DNA from: Actinophytocola sp.
Lineage (GTDB): Bacteria; Actinomycetota; Actinomycetes; Mycobacteriales; Pseudonocardiaceae
Assembly (NCBI GenBank): GCA_009379975.1
Contig: WHSS01000008.1
Location: 1-58,581 of the forward strand
DNA length: 58,581 nt
Direction of reading: 5' to 3'
The notes under the pieces are model-generated. The model ran no database searches, had not been told where the DNA came from, and worked only from the letters and a program-made list of their open reading frames with translations. The first letter of the stretch is position 1. Each line of letters opens with the position of its first letter. A program made the position numbers and the translations under genes. Shown here in pieces: positions 1 to 9,267 of the stretch.

Positions 1-182
1 AAAACGCCGACGGCTGGCACCTCCACGTCGACACCAACACCGGCGTCGCCACCATCACCACCCCCGCCGGCCGCACCTACACCCGACACCGAAACCCCAT
101 CATCGAACCCCAACCACCACCCAGGCTGCCACCACCAAAACCCGAACCACCCGAACCCGACAACGACGACCCGCCCTTCTGA
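1..182 (+). CDS. HNH endonuclease, DUF222 family (C-terminal fragment)
   Basis: Only the last 60 codons lie in the window, read from base 3 to a TGA at 180-182. The text begins NADGWHLHVDTNTG and runs into TYTRHRNPIIEP and then a proline-rich tail ending DDPPF. From memory this is the typical tail of the DUF222-HNH endonuclease-like proteins that are abundant and multi-copy in Actinobacteria; the HNH motif itself lies outside. It converges on the SDR gene with only 20 bases between the stops, so it is not part of the catabolic operon. Function is unknown; members are often linked to mobile or repetitive elements. Confidence 0.7.
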   Translation, partial: NADGWHLHVDTNTGVATITTPAGRTYTRHRNPIIEPQPPPRLPPPKPEPPEPDNDDPPF

Positions 183-202
183 CCGGCCAGGGCGCGAGCC
201 GC

Positions 203-952
203 TTACTTCGCGCCGTAGAGCGATCCGCCGTCGACCAGGAGGTCCGCCGCGGTCACGAAGCCCGCCTCGTCCGAGGCCACGAACGCCACCGCGTTCGCGA
301 TGTCCTCGGGCACAGCGCCGCGGCCGAGCAGGTTGGTTCGCTTGCGGTCGGCGGGTTCCTCGCCCTCACCGACCGGTGATCCCACCTTGTTCGGCGTCAC
401 GGTGTTGACGCGGATGCCATGCGACCCGAGTTGCGTGGCGAGCGACCGGGTGAGGTTGACGACCGCGCCCTTGGCGGCCGAGTAGGCGGTGGCGTTGGCC
501 CGGCCCCGATGACCGGAGGTCGACCCGATGTTCACGATCGCGCCGCCCCTGCCCTGCCGCACCAGCTGCCTGCCCACGTACTTGCTGCACAAGAAGACGC
601 TGTCGAGCGTCGTGGCGAGCACGCGGTGCCACAGGTCCTCGTCGAGATCGAGCACGGTGTGACCCCGGTCGGTGATCGCGACGTTGTTGACCAGGATGTC
701 GACGCCGCCGAAGCCCGCGACCACCTCATCGACCATCCGCTGAACGTCCGATGTGGAGGAAACATCGCACTGCACGAAGCGGGCCGATCCGGCGCGTTGC
801 TCATCGAGTTCGGCGACCGTCGCCGCACCACGTCCGGCGTCGAGGTCGACGATGGCGACTGCGGCCCCTTCGGCGACCAAGCGCCGCGCGATCGCCTGGC
901 CGACATTGCGCCCGCCGCCGGTCACGATCGCCACTTTTCCCTCGAACCGCAT
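203..952 (-). CDS. SDR family NAD(P)-dependent oxidoreductase
   Basis: Classical short-chain dehydrogenase of 249 residues. The Rossmann motif TGGGRNVG is at residues 11-18, NNVA follows near residue 90, and the catalytic Ser and YSAAK motif lie near residues 145-162. I prefer the ATG at 952 (MRFEGKVAIV) because GGGAG sits 5 bases upstream; an ATG four codons earlier has no spaced Shine-Dalgarno. It is the last gene of the minus-strand operon, 20 bases after hyuB, and would reduce or oxidise a hydroxy/keto intermediate. Within the motif the usual Gly-Ile-Gly is Asn-Val-Gly, which is tolerated in the family. Substrate cannot be read from sequence. Confidence 0.85.
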   Translation of the reverse strand: MRFEGKVAIVTGGGRNVGQAIARRLVAEGAAVAIVDLDAGRGAATVAELDEQRAGSARFVQCDVSSTSDVQRMVDEVVAGFGGVDILVNNVAITDRGHTVLDLDEDLWHRVLATTLDSVFLCSKYVGRQLVRQGRGGAIVNIGSTSGHRGRANATAYSAAKGAVVNLTRSLATQLGSHGIRVNTVTPNKVGSPVGEGEEPADRKRTNLLGRGAVPEDIANAVAFVASDEAGFVTAADLLVDGGSLYGAK

Positions 953-972
953 CGGTGCTCCCATCCTCTTGG

Positions 973-2721
973 TCAGTCCACGGCCCGGCGGGCGCGCAGC
1001 TCGGCGGTCGCGGCCTCAGCCACGACCCAGGTGTGGCCGCTCCGCACCACGACCACGCCGTACGCGTCACGAGCGGCGGCAGGTGAGACGTAGCCGTCTT
1101 GGACGTCGGCGAGCACGAGGTCGATATCCCTGGTCAGCGGGTCCCCGTAGCCCCCGGCGCCGGTCATCTCCCGCCGCAGCACGTCGCCCGCACGCAGCCG
1201 CACGTTGCCGTCACCGGCTTTCACCGGCCGCTCGTCCGGCGTGCCGGGATTGACCACGGTGGCGCCACTGGTCCCGGGCAGGCCGCCATCCTTCCCGCGC
1301 GGCGGCGTGCGCAGGTGGCCGCCGCGCGCGGAGAACTGCCCTTCCCCGGTCATCCGGTATTCCCGCACGTAGGCCAGCCCGCCGCGGAACCGCCCCGCCC
1401 CGCCGGAGTCGGGCACCAGCTCGAACCGCGTGATCTCCACCGGGAACTCGGACTCGAGGATCTCCACCGGCGTGATGGTGCCGTTCGCGACGTGCGCCTT
1501 CGACGCCGACACCCCGTCCTTGTCGGCCCGCGCCCCGACCGCCCCGGCAGGCAGTTCGTACTGCACCAGCGGGTACCGCCGTTCCGGGGAGATATGCGAC
1601 AGCGTGCCACTTACGCCGCGACCGGACTCGGCGATGCGCGCACGGGGAAGCGGCGCCGCCAGCGCCTCGAAGACCGCCTCGGCGACGACATTGGCGATCG
1701 GCATATAGGTATTGACCGGTGCCGGCATCTTCGGTGACACCACCGAGCCGTCACGGACGATCAGCTCGGCGGCCAGCGTCAGCCCCTGATTCGACGGCAG
1801 CTCCGGGTCGATCAAGCACTTCAGCGCGTAGCTGCACACCGCGCGAACCAGCGGCGGCCGGATGTTGTACGGCCCGCTCACCTGGTCGTCGGACTCGGCG
1901 AAGTCGAAGCTCGCCTGCCTGCCATCTATGCGCACCCGGACCCGGACCCACACCGGTTCCCCACCGGCCAGGCCCTCGCTATGCAGGCACGCGGCACCGT
2001 CGTACTCGCCGTCCGGCCATCCGTCGATCGCAGCTCGGACGCGCTCCTCGGTCAGCCGATACAGCCGCTCCGTGGCGGCCGCGACCGTCGCCGCGCCATG
2101 CTTCACACACAGCTCGGCCACCCGAGCCACCCCGAGCGCCGTGGCACCCACCTGTCCCCGCAGATCGCCCAGCACCAGCTCCGGCGTGCGGCTGTTCGCG
2201 CGAAGGATGGTCTCGACCTCGCGCACCATTTCGCCCCGCCGGAACAGGAGGACCGGCGGCACCATGATGCCCTCGTGGAAGATCTCCCGCGCCTGACCAG
2301 AGCTACTGCCCGGAACGAGCCCGCCGATGTCGCTCTTGTGCGCGATGCTCGCGCTGAACCCGAACAGCTCGCCGCCGATGATGATCGGTGAAATCACCGC
2401 CATGTCCGGCGCGTGCGGGCTGCCGCCGAAATACGGGTGATTCACCAGGAACGCGTCGCCATCGCGCAGCTCGTCCGCCGGGTAAAACTCGTTCAATGCC
2501 GCGACACACGCTGGGAAAGCACCTAGATGCAGCGGCAGCACGGTGAACTGCGACAGCACCCACCCCGCGGGGTCGAGGATGGCGCAGCTGGCGTCCCGCG
2601 ACTCGCGGATGATGGTCGAATAGCCGGTACAGAACAACGAATTCTGCATCTCCTGCACGACTCCGGCCAGGCTCTGCCCGACCACTTCGACCGTGATGGC
2701 GTCAACGCTCAGGCCGCTCAT
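973..2721 (-). CDS. hyuB: Hydantoinase B / oxoprolinase family protein
   Basis: A 582-residue HyuB-family protein starting MSGLSVDAITVEVVGQSL at an ATG that overlaps the hyuA stop (ATGA). A longer upstream reading frame is only the shadow of hyuA. Features seen are HLGAFPACV, the block DAFLVNHPYFGGSPHAPDMA, which is typical of the family's N-terminal domain, and a C-terminal GAGGYGDPLTRD. Family members pair with HyuA as ATP-dependent ring-opening enzymes (hydantoinase, 5-oxoprolinase, caprolactamase) or as acetone/acetophenone carboxylase subunits. The neighbouring biotin carboxylase genes make a carboxylating or lactam-handling role plausible. The reaction is not determinable here. Confidence 0.88.
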   Translation of the reverse strand: MSGLSVDAITVEVVGQSLAGVVQEMQNSLFCTGYSTIIRESRDASCAILDPAGWVLSQFTVLPLHLGAFPACVAALNEFYPADELRDGDAFLVNHPYFGGSPHAPDMAVISPIIIGGELFGFSASIAHKSDIGGLVPGSSSGQAREIFHEGIMVPPVLLFRRGEMVREVETILRANSRTPELVLGDLRGQVGATALGVARVAELCVKHGAATVAAATERLYRLTEERVRAAIDGWPDGEYDGAACLHSEGLAGGEPVWVRVRVRIDGRQASFDFAESDDQVSGPYNIRPPLVRAVCSYALKCLIDPELPSNQGLTLAAELIVRDGSVVSPKMPAPVNTYMPIANVVAEAVFEALAAPLPRARIAESGRGVSGTLSHISPERRYPLVQYELPAGAVGARADKDGVSASKAHVANGTITPVEILESEFPVEITRFELVPDSGGAGRFRGGLAYVREYRMTGEGQFSARGGHLRTPPRGKDGGLPGTSGATVVNPGTPDERPVKAGDGNVRLRAGDVLRREMTGAGGYGDPLTRDIDLVLADVQDGYVSPAAARDAYGVVVVRSGHTWVVAEAATAELRARRAVD

Positions 2722-4796
2722 GCCTCGATCACCCTTTCCACCAACAAATTGGCGAACGAGTCGACCGTGACGAGCTGCCCGGGACAGACCACCGTGGTGG
2801 CGTCGTACTGGTCGACGAGCGCCGGCCCCGCGAACTGGTGACCGGCCCGCAGCTTGTCGCGGTCGTAGACGGCGACGGTCGTCAGTCCGCCGTCCTCGGC
2901 CGGGAAGAACGCCTCCCTCGTGCCGGTACAGGCATCCTCGACCGGGCCTTCGGCGGCGTCGAGGCGCGCCAGGTCCAGCCGAGGAACCAGCCCGATCGCC
3001 TCGATCCGGTAGTTCACGATCTCCACCGGCTGCCCCGGCGCCGCGTGCCCGTGACACGAGCGATGGATGTCGTCGAACCGGGTGCGGTAGCGGGCCAGAT
3101 CGGCTTGCGTGACAGGCACACCGTCGACCGGGACCGGGTTCTCGTAGCCCTGGCCCGCGTAACGCATGTCCAGGAAGTAGCGGAAGTTCGTCTCCTCCGG
3201 CCCGAATCCCTCGCCGGTCAACTGGGCCGCCGCCGAGGCCTCGAGCTCACCGAACAGGCTCGTCACGTCGTCCGGCGTAACGTCGTCGATGTCGGCCAGA
3301 CGGCTGCGCACATAGTCGTGCTTGACGTCGGACATCAGCAGGCCCAGCGCGGAGTTGGCGCCGGGCGCGGGCGGAATCAGCAGCCTGGGCAGGCCTAGGT
3401 CCAGCGCGATCTGGCACGCGTGGACCGGCCCGGCGCCGCCGAACCCGACGAGTGTGAACTCGCGCAGGTCGAAGCCGCGCTCGGTGGAGATCGCCTTGAT
3501 CGCCTCGGCCATCTTCACATTGACGATCTTGACCACGCCATCCGCGGCGCGGAGAACGTCGATACCCAGCGGCTGGGCGAGGTGAGTGTCGATCGCCTGG
3601 CGGGCAGCGCCGGCGTCGATGCTCATCGCGCCACCGAGCAGTTCGCCGGGGCTGAGGTATCCGAGCACGACGTCGGCGTCGGTCACCGTGGGCCGGTCGC
3701 CGCCTCGGCCGTAGCAAGCGGGACCCGGCACCGCGCCCGCGCTCTGCGGCCCCACGTGCAACGCGCCGTGCGCGTCCACCGCGGCCAGCGTCCCTCCCCC
3801 CGCGCTCACCGTGTTGATGTCGAGCATCGGTACCGCGATGTCGCGACCGCCGATCTTGCTGCGATCGGTGATCACCGGCTCGCCGTCCTGGATGAGCGCG
3901 ACGTCGCAGCTGGTGCCGCCCATGTCGAACGTGATGACGTTATGGATGCCCGCCGCCGCGGCCAGTGCACTACCCGCGGTCACGCCGCCCGCCGGACCGG
4001 ACAGGATCGTGCCCACCGCGCGCGATGGCGTGCTGTGAAACGGCGAAGAGCCACCATTGGACTGCATGGTGAACCGCCGTGACGGCGCGATCTCACGCTC
4101 GTCGAGCCGCTGCGCCAAGTGCTGGACGTAGCGTCCCAGGACGGGCGAGACGTAGGCATTGGCGACGACCGTGCTGAGCCGGTAGTACTCCCGGATCTGG
4201 GGTAACAGTTCGCTGGAGGTCGACACCCACCACTCCGGATGCGCGGCTTCGAACGCGGCACGCACCCGCTGCTCGTGATCGGGGTTCATGAACGAGAACA
4301 GCAGGCAGATCGCCACCGACTCGGCCCCTTCGGCTTCGAAGAGCGCGATGGCATCGGCGACCGACTGCTCGTCCAGTTCGGCCCGGACCTCGCCTTTCGG
4401 GCCGATGCGTTCGGTTATCTCCGCCGTTCGGCGCGCCGGTGCGAGCAGCCGCGGCTTGTCGTAACCGAGATCGAACACCGCGGGGCCGTACGGCCTGCTC
4501 TGCTCCATCGTCTCGTAGATCCCCCGGAAGCCCGCGGTGACCGCGAGGCCGACGCGAGCACCCCGCTCTTCGAGCAATGCGTTGGTCGCGACCGTCGTGC
4601 CGTGCGAGAAGTAGCCGATCTCCGCGGGCAGCACACCCTGTTCGGCCAGTGCGTCAAGGCCATCCAGCACGGCGCGGCCCGGATCGTCCGGTGTGGACGG
4701 CACCTTGAGGACTCGATACGCGCCGCTGTCCTCATCGAAGACGACGAAGTCAGAGAAGGTACCGCCGGTATCGACCGTGACCCGATAGCGAGGCAA
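2718..4796 (-). CDS. hyuA: Hydantoinase A / oxoprolinase family protein
   Basis: A 692-residue HyuA-family ATPase-like subunit. The actin-fold phosphate motif VDTGGTFSDFV is at the N-terminus and GGTSCDVALI at mid-protein, with GFGGAGPVHA in the C-terminal half. I place the start at the TTG at 4796, because AAAGGAG lies 5 bases upstream and the protein then starts MPRYRVTVDTGG, as relatives do. An alternative TTG at 4811 would lie inside the biotin carboxylase stop. It is translationally coupled to hyuB (ATGA overlap) and 11 bases after the biotin carboxylase. Together with HyuB it forms the catalytic pair of an ATP-dependent hydrolase or carboxylase; substrate unknown. Confidence 0.88.
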   Translation of the reverse strand: MPRYRVTVDTGGTFSDFVVFDEDSGAYRVLKVPSTPDDPGRAVLDGLDALAEQGVLPAEIGYFSHGTTVATNALLEERGARVGLAVTAGFRGIYETMEQSRPYGPAVFDLGYDKPRLLAPARRTAEITERIGPKGEVRAELDEQSVADAIALFEAEGAESVAICLLFSFMNPDHEQRVRAAFEAAHPEWWVSTSSELLPQIREYYRLSTVVANAYVSPVLGRYVQHLAQRLDEREIAPSRRFTMQSNGGSSPFHSTPSRAVGTILSGPAGGVTAGSALAAAAGIHNVITFDMGGTSCDVALIQDGEPVITDRSKIGGRDIAVPMLDINTVSAGGGTLAAVDAHGALHVGPQSAGAVPGPACYGRGGDRPTVTDADVVLGYLSPGELLGGAMSIDAGAARQAIDTHLAQPLGIDVLRAADGVVKIVNVKMAEAIKAISTERGFDLREFTLVGFGGAGPVHACQIALDLGLPRLLIPPAPGANSALGLLMSDVKHDYVRSRLADIDDVTPDDVTSLFGELEASAAAQLTGEGFGPEETNFRYFLDMRYAGQGYENPVPVDGVPVTQADLARYRTRFDDIHRSCHGHAAPGQPVEIVNYRIEAIGLVPRLDLARLDAAEGPVEDACTGTREAFFPAEDGGLTTVAVYDRDKLRAGHQFAGPALVDQYDATTVVCPGQLVTVDSFANLLVERVIEA

Positions 4797-4807
4797 GGGC
4801 TCTCCTT

Positions 4808-6157
4808 TCAACGATCACTCAGCTGCCGCTCGACCCAGCTCGTGGTGAACCGGCCGTCGGCGAAGTCGGGATGCGCGGTCAGGAACGCCAGGAAGTCGAT
4901 GTTGGTGTCGATGCCGGTGACCTTGAACCGCCGCAACGCCACCCGCATGCGCTCGGTCGCCTCCGCCCGGTCACGCCCGTGCACGATCAGCTTGGCGAGC
5001 AGCGAATCGTAGAAGGGCGGCACCAGATACCCGTCGTGGCAGTGGGTGTCGACCCGGCAGCCGGGCCCCTCCGGTGGCCGCCAGTCCACGATCCGCCCGG
5101 GGGCGGGCCGGAAGCCGTTCTCCGGTGACTCCGCGGTGATCCGGCACTGGATCGCATGCCCGGTAAAGCGCACTTCGTCTTGTGTCACGGGAAGCGGGTC
5201 ACCGGCAGCGACCTGGAGTTGCATCGCGACCAGGTCGAGCCCGGTGATCTCCTCGGTGACCGGGTGCTCCACCTGGATGCGGGTATTCATTTCGAGGAAG
5301 TAGTACTCGCCACGGTCCTCGTCGTAGAGGAACTCGACCGTGCCCGCGTTCTCATAGTCGATGCCCTTGGTCAGGACGGCTGCGGACTCGGAGAGCGAAG
5401 CCCGCGCCTCCTCGGGGATCAACGCCGCGGGCGCCTCCTCGACGATCTTCTGGTAGCGACGCTGCATCGAGCAGTCCCGCTCGCCGAGATGCAGCACGTT
5501 GCCGTGGCGGTCGGCGAAAACCTGCACCTCGATGTGGCGAGCCGCCGCGACATACCGTTCGAGGTAGAGCGCGCCGTCGCCGAACGCGGCCGCCCCCTCC
5601 GCGCTGGCATGTTCGAACGTGCTGCGCAGTTCATCTGGGCCATGCACGATCCGAATACCGCGGCCGCCGCCACCCGCCGCCGCCTTGAACAGCACCGGAT
5701 AGCCGATGTCCCCGGCGATCTTGACCGCGTCCTCGTAGCGTGCGATGTGCGCGGAGCCGGGTACGACAGGAACGCCGTAGCGCTCGGCCACCTCGCGCGC
5801 GGCCAGCTTGTTCCCCATCGTCCGGACCGTCTCGCCCCGCGGCCCAACGAAGGTCACGCCGTGGCGCTCGCAGGCGTCGGCGAACGCCGGATTCTCAGCC
5901 AGGAACCCATAACCAGGGTGGATCGCGTCCGCTCCGGTGCCCAGCGCCGCGGCGAGCAACGCGTCCTGGTTCAGGTAACTCTCGCTTACCTGGGCCGGTC
6001 CAATGCAGACTGCTCGGTCCGCCCGCTGTGCCGCGAGGCTGTCCTTATCGGCCGCCGAGACCGCGACGACGGATTCGATGCCGAGCGTGCGGCAGGCTCG
6101 CACGATGCGTTCGGCGATCTCACCGCGGTTGGCGATCAGCACGCGGCCGATCCTCAC
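4808..6157 (-). CDS. accC: Biotin carboxylase subunit (AccC type)
   Basis: A 449-residue biotin carboxylase, the normal length of a stand-alone AccC. It has the N-terminal IANRGEIAERIVRAC, the ATP-grasp glycine loop KAAAGGGGRGIRI near residues 155-170, RDCSMQRRYQKIVEEAPA, and the EMNTRIQVEHPVTE metal/bicarbonate block. It carboxylates biotin on a carrier protein using ATP and bicarbonate. The GTG start overlaps the stop of the carrier-protein gene. Because it sits inside a catabolic operon with HyuAB and an OadA-like protein, it is unlikely to be the housekeeping acetyl-CoA carboxylase component. Confidence 0.93.
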   Translation of the reverse strand: MRIGRVLIANRGEIAERIVRACRTLGIESVVAVSAADKDSLAAQRADRAVCIGPAQVSESYLNQDALLAAALGTGADAIHPGYGFLAENPAFADACERHGVTFVGPRGETVRTMGNKLAAREVAERYGVPVVPGSAHIARYEDAVKIAGDIGYPVLFKAAAGGGGRGIRIVHGPDELRSTFEHASAEGAAAFGDGALYLERYVAAARHIEVQVFADRHGNVLHLGERDCSMQRRYQKIVEEAPAALIPEEARASLSESAAVLTKGIDYENAGTVEFLYDEDRGEYYFLEMNTRIQVEHPVTEEITGLDLVAMQLQVAAGDPLPVTQDEVRFTGHAIQCRITAESPENGFRPAPGRIVDWRPPEGPGCRVDTHCHDGYLVPPFYDSLLAKLIVHGRDRAEATERMRVALRRFKVTGIDTNIDFLAFLTAHPDFADGRFTTSWVERQLSDR

Positions 6158-6636
6158 GCCGCACTCTCCGGTCTGATCGTCAGCAATGGCTCGCCGAACT
6201 CGACGAAGGCGCCGTTCTCGGCGAAGATCTCCGTCACCCGGCCGCTCGCGCCCGCCGTGACGCCGTTGAACATTTTCATCACCTCGACCAGGCCCACCGT
6301 GCTGTCTTCCGCCACCGATTCGCCGACCTCGGTGAACGGCGGCGCACCAGGTTCGGGCGAACGGTAGAAGACGCCGACCACCGGGGCGGTGACGGTCACG
6401 AGGCCGGGGCCGACCTGCGGTGATTCCGGTTGCGTGGCAACGTCTTCCGAATCAGGAGCGGCGACCGGAGGGGGCTCCGCCGACGGGCGTTCGCCGGTGG
6501 CCGTGCGAATCCCGGGCCCGGCGCCGTTGCGGTCGGCGATGAGCTTCGTGCCACCCGCTGCCAACTCCAGATACTCGACGTCGGAACCTTCGAGCAGTTC
6601 CAGGATGTTCAGCACGTCCTCATGGGTGAGTTCCAT
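6154..6636 (-). CDS. accB: Biotin carboxyl carrier protein
   Basis: A 160-residue carrier with an N-terminal helical segment (ELTHEDVLNILELLEG), a Pro/Ala-rich linker at about residues 40-80, and a C-terminal biotinyl domain. The biotinylation motif is VEVMKMFN, with Lys121 as the acceptor. The architecture and the N-terminal domain resemble AccB of acetyl-CoA carboxylase. Its start lies 17 bases inside the carboxyltransferase gene and its end overlaps accC, so the three subunits are translated together. The partner carboxyltransferase is most simply the adjacent OadA-like protein. Confidence 0.92.
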   Translation of the reverse strand: MELTHEDVLNILELLEGSDVEYLELAAGGTKLIADRNGAGPGIRTATGERPSAEPPPVAAPDSEDVATQPESPQVGPGLVTVTAPVVGVFYRSPEPGAPPFTEVGESVAEDSTVGLVEVMKMFNGVTAGASGRVTEIFAENGAFVEFGEPLLTIRPESAA

Positions 6637-8104
6637 GGCCCGATCCCTTCCGCATCCTCAGCGAGAAGCCGTTTCGTTCGATCGAGATGAACCGATGGGT
6701 GCGACCCACCGCGAGCTCCCGGATCAGCTGCACCAGCGGCCGGTCCGAGGTGAGGTGGGCTCGCTTGTCGTTCGCCCGGCCCACCACATCGACCGCGTCG
6801 TCGCCGACGATCGCCATCAAGATCAGATCCTCGTCGCTGACGCCACGCCCGTAGCGCTGCCGAAGCTCGGCCAGGGTCGGCGGCGATGGCTGCTCGCCCG
6901 CGATCTCCCTGGCGCGCGGCCGATCGAGGATCTTGTCACGAACATCGGGGTCCATCCCGCTCAACGCTTCTTCGCCGCCATGCAGCCCGAGGGCGTACTC
7001 GATCGTTTTGTCGGTGACCTGGCGGTAACGCTCACCCACGATCACGTTGATCGCCGCCTGGCTGCCGACGAACTGCGACAGCGGGGTCACCATGATCGGG
7101 TAGCCGAACTCGGCACGCACCCGCCCGGTCTCCTCGAGCACCTCCTCGAGCCGGTCGTCGGCTCCGGCAAGCTGCAACTGGTACCGGAGGTTGGAGATCA
7201 TCCCGCCCGGAACCTGGTGCCGATAAAGACGTTCGTCGTACTCGTACGGCGCGCCGAGCTGGAAGCCTTCCCGCCTGGCGATGAACTCGAAGTGCGCGCC
7301 CGCCGGCCGCAACACCTCTTCGTCGATCGCTGCGTCATAGCCGAGTTCCCGCAGGTTCCGCGCGACGTTGTAGACCGACGGCTGCGAGTTCGCGTTGGCC
7401 AGCGGCGGCACGGCGGTATGGACGTACTCCACCCCGGCCTTGACCGCCTCGATCGCGTTGAGCGGGCCCAGGCCGTTGTTGCAGTGCCCGTGGAACTCCC
7501 ACGGGATGTCGCCCGCCGCCTGGATCACCTTGGGCAGCAGCTCACGCGCCCGATCCGGGGTCAACAGACCGCCGACGTCCTTGAAGCACAGCCGGTACGG
7601 GTTCAGCGCCGCGACTTCCTTGGTCTTGGCGATGAAGTAGTCGTCGGTGTGGCGCGGGGAGACCGAGTACATCAGGTTGATGACCGGGGTCATCCCGAGC
7701 CGCTCGAACCGCTCGAGCTGCAGGCCCATCGCCGAGAAGTCGTTCCAGTTGTTGCCGGTACGCGTGTAGCGGATGCCACGGTCGACGGCCTTGGCTATCA
7801 GCAGTTCGCCGACCTCGGGAGGCACTCGCCCGCTCATGCTCGGCCCGTCGATGGGGCCGTGCCAGCGCAGCGGCGTGTGCTGGGCGGCTGCCGCGCCCTG
7901 GTTGATCCAGTCCCACGGATTTTCCTTGAGGTGCCGCACGAACTTCTTCAGGCGGCTCCCGGTGGCGATGAACTCCATGCTGTCGAAACCGGCGGCGTCG
8001 AGATACGGCATCGCGGGCAGCATGTGCCGGGTGCGCATGTTCATCGCCCAGAGGCTGGCCTGGCCGTCCCGGATCGTGGTGTCGACGAACTTGATCTGCT
8101 TCAT
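6620..8104 (-). CDS. OadA/PycB-like carboxyltransferase (HMGL-like TIM barrel)
   Basis: A 494-residue protein with the HMG-CoA-lyase-like fold: FVDTTIRDGQASLW at residues 5-18, LCFKDVGGLLTP (candidate carboxylated/metal Lys) and EFHGHCNNGLG (metal His pair) at mid-protein. The OadA hallmark HQVPGGMISNLRYQL precedes the helical funnel domain. It lacks its own biotinyl domain, and the preceding small carrier gene supplies it. Known relatives transfer CO2 between biotin and a 2-oxo acid such as pyruvate/oxaloacetate. It starts MKQIKFVD, overlapping the CoA-transferase stop. The CoA-transferase, the carrier and the carboxylase are one translational block. The oxo-acid substrate is inferred only from family. 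Confidence 0.88.
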   Translation of the reverse strand: MKQIKFVDTTIRDGQASLWAMNMRTRHMLPAMPYLDAAGFDSMEFIATGSRLKKFVRHLKENPWDWINQGAAAAQHTPLRWHGPIDGPSMSGRVPPEVGELLIAKAVDRGIRYTRTGNNWNDFSAMGLQLERFERLGMTPVINLMYSVSPRHTDDYFIAKTKEVAALNPYRLCFKDVGGLLTPDRARELLPKVIQAAGDIPWEFHGHCNNGLGPLNAIEAVKAGVEYVHTAVPPLANANSQPSVYNVARNLRELGYDAAIDEEVLRPAGAHFEFIARREGFQLGAPYEYDERLYRHQVPGGMISNLRYQLQLAGADDRLEEVLEETGRVRAEFGYPIMVTPLSQFVGSQAAINVIVGERYRQVTDKTIEYALGLHGGEEALSGMDPDVRDKILDRPRAREIAGEQPSPPTLAELRQRYGRGVSDEDLILMAIVGDDAVDVVGRANDKRAHLTSDRPLVQLIRELAVGRTHRFISIERNGFSLRMRKGSGHGTHP

Positions 8105-9267
8105 CCGGATGGCTTCTCCTGACCGTGCGCGCCCAGCTGGGCCAGCACCTCCTGGGTGTTCTCGCCCAGATACGGCGCCCGTGGTCTCGCGGGCAGCACC
8201 GCACCGTTGAAATGCACCGGCGGGCGGATCCGCGGCATCGGGCCGGCGTCGGGATCCTCGACGACGTCGATGATGCCGAGGTGCCGCAGCTGCTTGTCGG
8301 CGAGCATGTCCGCGATGCCATTGACCGGCGCGCACGGAACCCGGCAGTGCTGCAGCCTGCTGAGCCACCAGTCGCGGTCCCGCGTCGCGAAGATCGGCCG
8401 GAGCTCCTCGTGCAAGTCGTCGTAGTGATCGCGCCGATCCGCCCGCGTGGTGAACCGTGGGTCGCTCAGCAGATCGGGGCGTTCGACGGCGTCACACAGT
8501 CCTTCCCAGAACTTCGGCGGCGACGACAGATGGATGAGCAAGGCCGTGCCGTCCGCGGTGGCGAACGCGTGTGCCTGCGAGGAATGCACCCGGGTATACG
8601 GGTTCTCGGCTCGCCCTTCGACGATCTGCTTCGACACCGCGGAGTGCAGGAAATGCGCCAGCGCCCCCAGCATTGTCACCTCGATGTGCTGCCCCGCGCC
8701 CGTCCGATGCCGATCGTGCAATGCCGCCAGCGTCGCGAAAGCCGCGGTGTGACCGGTGATCGCGTCGGCCATCGCCGGTCCCCGGACCTGCGGATCGTGC
8801 GGGTCCATCAGCAGCCCGGCGAGGCCGCTGTACCCCATGGCAACGCCGTCGTAGGCGGGCAGGTCCTTGGCGGGTCCGCTGCTGCCGAACCCGGTGATGC
8901 TGCAGAGCACCAGCCGGGGGTTGTATTGCTTGAGCGTGTCGTATTCGATGCCCAGTCGCGCCATCACGCCAGGGCGGAAGTTCTCCACGAGCACGTCCGC
9001 GGTCGCGACGAGATCGAACAGATGCTGTTTGCCCGCCTCGGATTTCAGGTCGAGGACCACGGAGCGTTTACCGCGGTTGAAGGCAACGAAGGTCGCGTTC
9101 AACCCGCCGCTTTCCCATGCCCGGAACGGATCGCCGCCGGCAGGTGGCTCCACCTTGATGACGTCGGCGCCCATTTCCGCCAGCAGCGCGGTCGCGCACG
9201 GGCCGGTGATGTACTGGCCGAGGTCCAGCACGCGCACATCGCTCAGCGGCAGCATCGCATCGCTCAT
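8101..9267 (-). CDS. CaiB/BaiF-type (class III) CoA-transferase
   Basis: A 388-residue single CoA-transferase with the N-terminal VRVLDLGQYITGPCATALLA, then GADVIKVEPPAGGDPFR. The Asp nucleophile is expected in the ENFRPGVMARLG region or shortly after. These enzymes move CoA between carboxylic acids, so the pathway is expected to pass through a CoA thioester. The ATG overlaps the stop of the amidohydrolase gene and the TGA overlaps the next ATG, showing tight coupling. A longer in-frame extension upstream is the shadow of the amidohydrolase gene. Donor and acceptor cannot be assigned. Confidence 0.92.
   Translation of the reverse strand: MSDAMLPLSDVRVLDLGQYITGPCATALLAEMGADVIKVEPPAGGDPFRAWESGGLNATFVAFNRGKRSVVLDLKSEAGKQHLFDLVATADVLVENFRPGVMARLGIEYDTLKQYNPRLVLCSITGFGSSGPAKDLPAYDGVAMGYSGLAGLLMDPHDPQVRGPAMADAITGHTAAFATLAALHDRHRTGAGQHIEVTMLGALAHFLHSAVSKQIVEGRAENPYTRVHSSQAHAFATADGTALLIHLSSPPKFWEGLCDAVERPDLLSDPRFTTRADRRDHYDDLHEELRPIFATRDRDWWLSRLQHCRVPCAPVNGIADMLADKQLRHLGIIDVVEDPDAGPMPRIRPPVHFNGAVLPARPRAPYLGENTQEVLAQLGAHGQEKPSG

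Noticed and set aside
1099..1737. Long plus-strand frames opposite the Rieske, Hyu and ABC genes
   Set aside because: They are high-GC antisense shadows, rich in Arg/Pro/Ala, without family motifs or ribosome binding sites.
973..4796. HyuAB as acetone carboxylase
   Set aside because: No AcxC-like small subunit is present, and the linked biotin genes are not part of that enzyme; the reaction is left open.
4808..6636. AccC and carrier protein as the housekeeping acetyl-CoA carboxylase
   Set aside because: They are coupled to HyuA and an OadA-like gene inside a catabolic operon, with no AccA/AccD or acyl-CoA carboxyltransferase.
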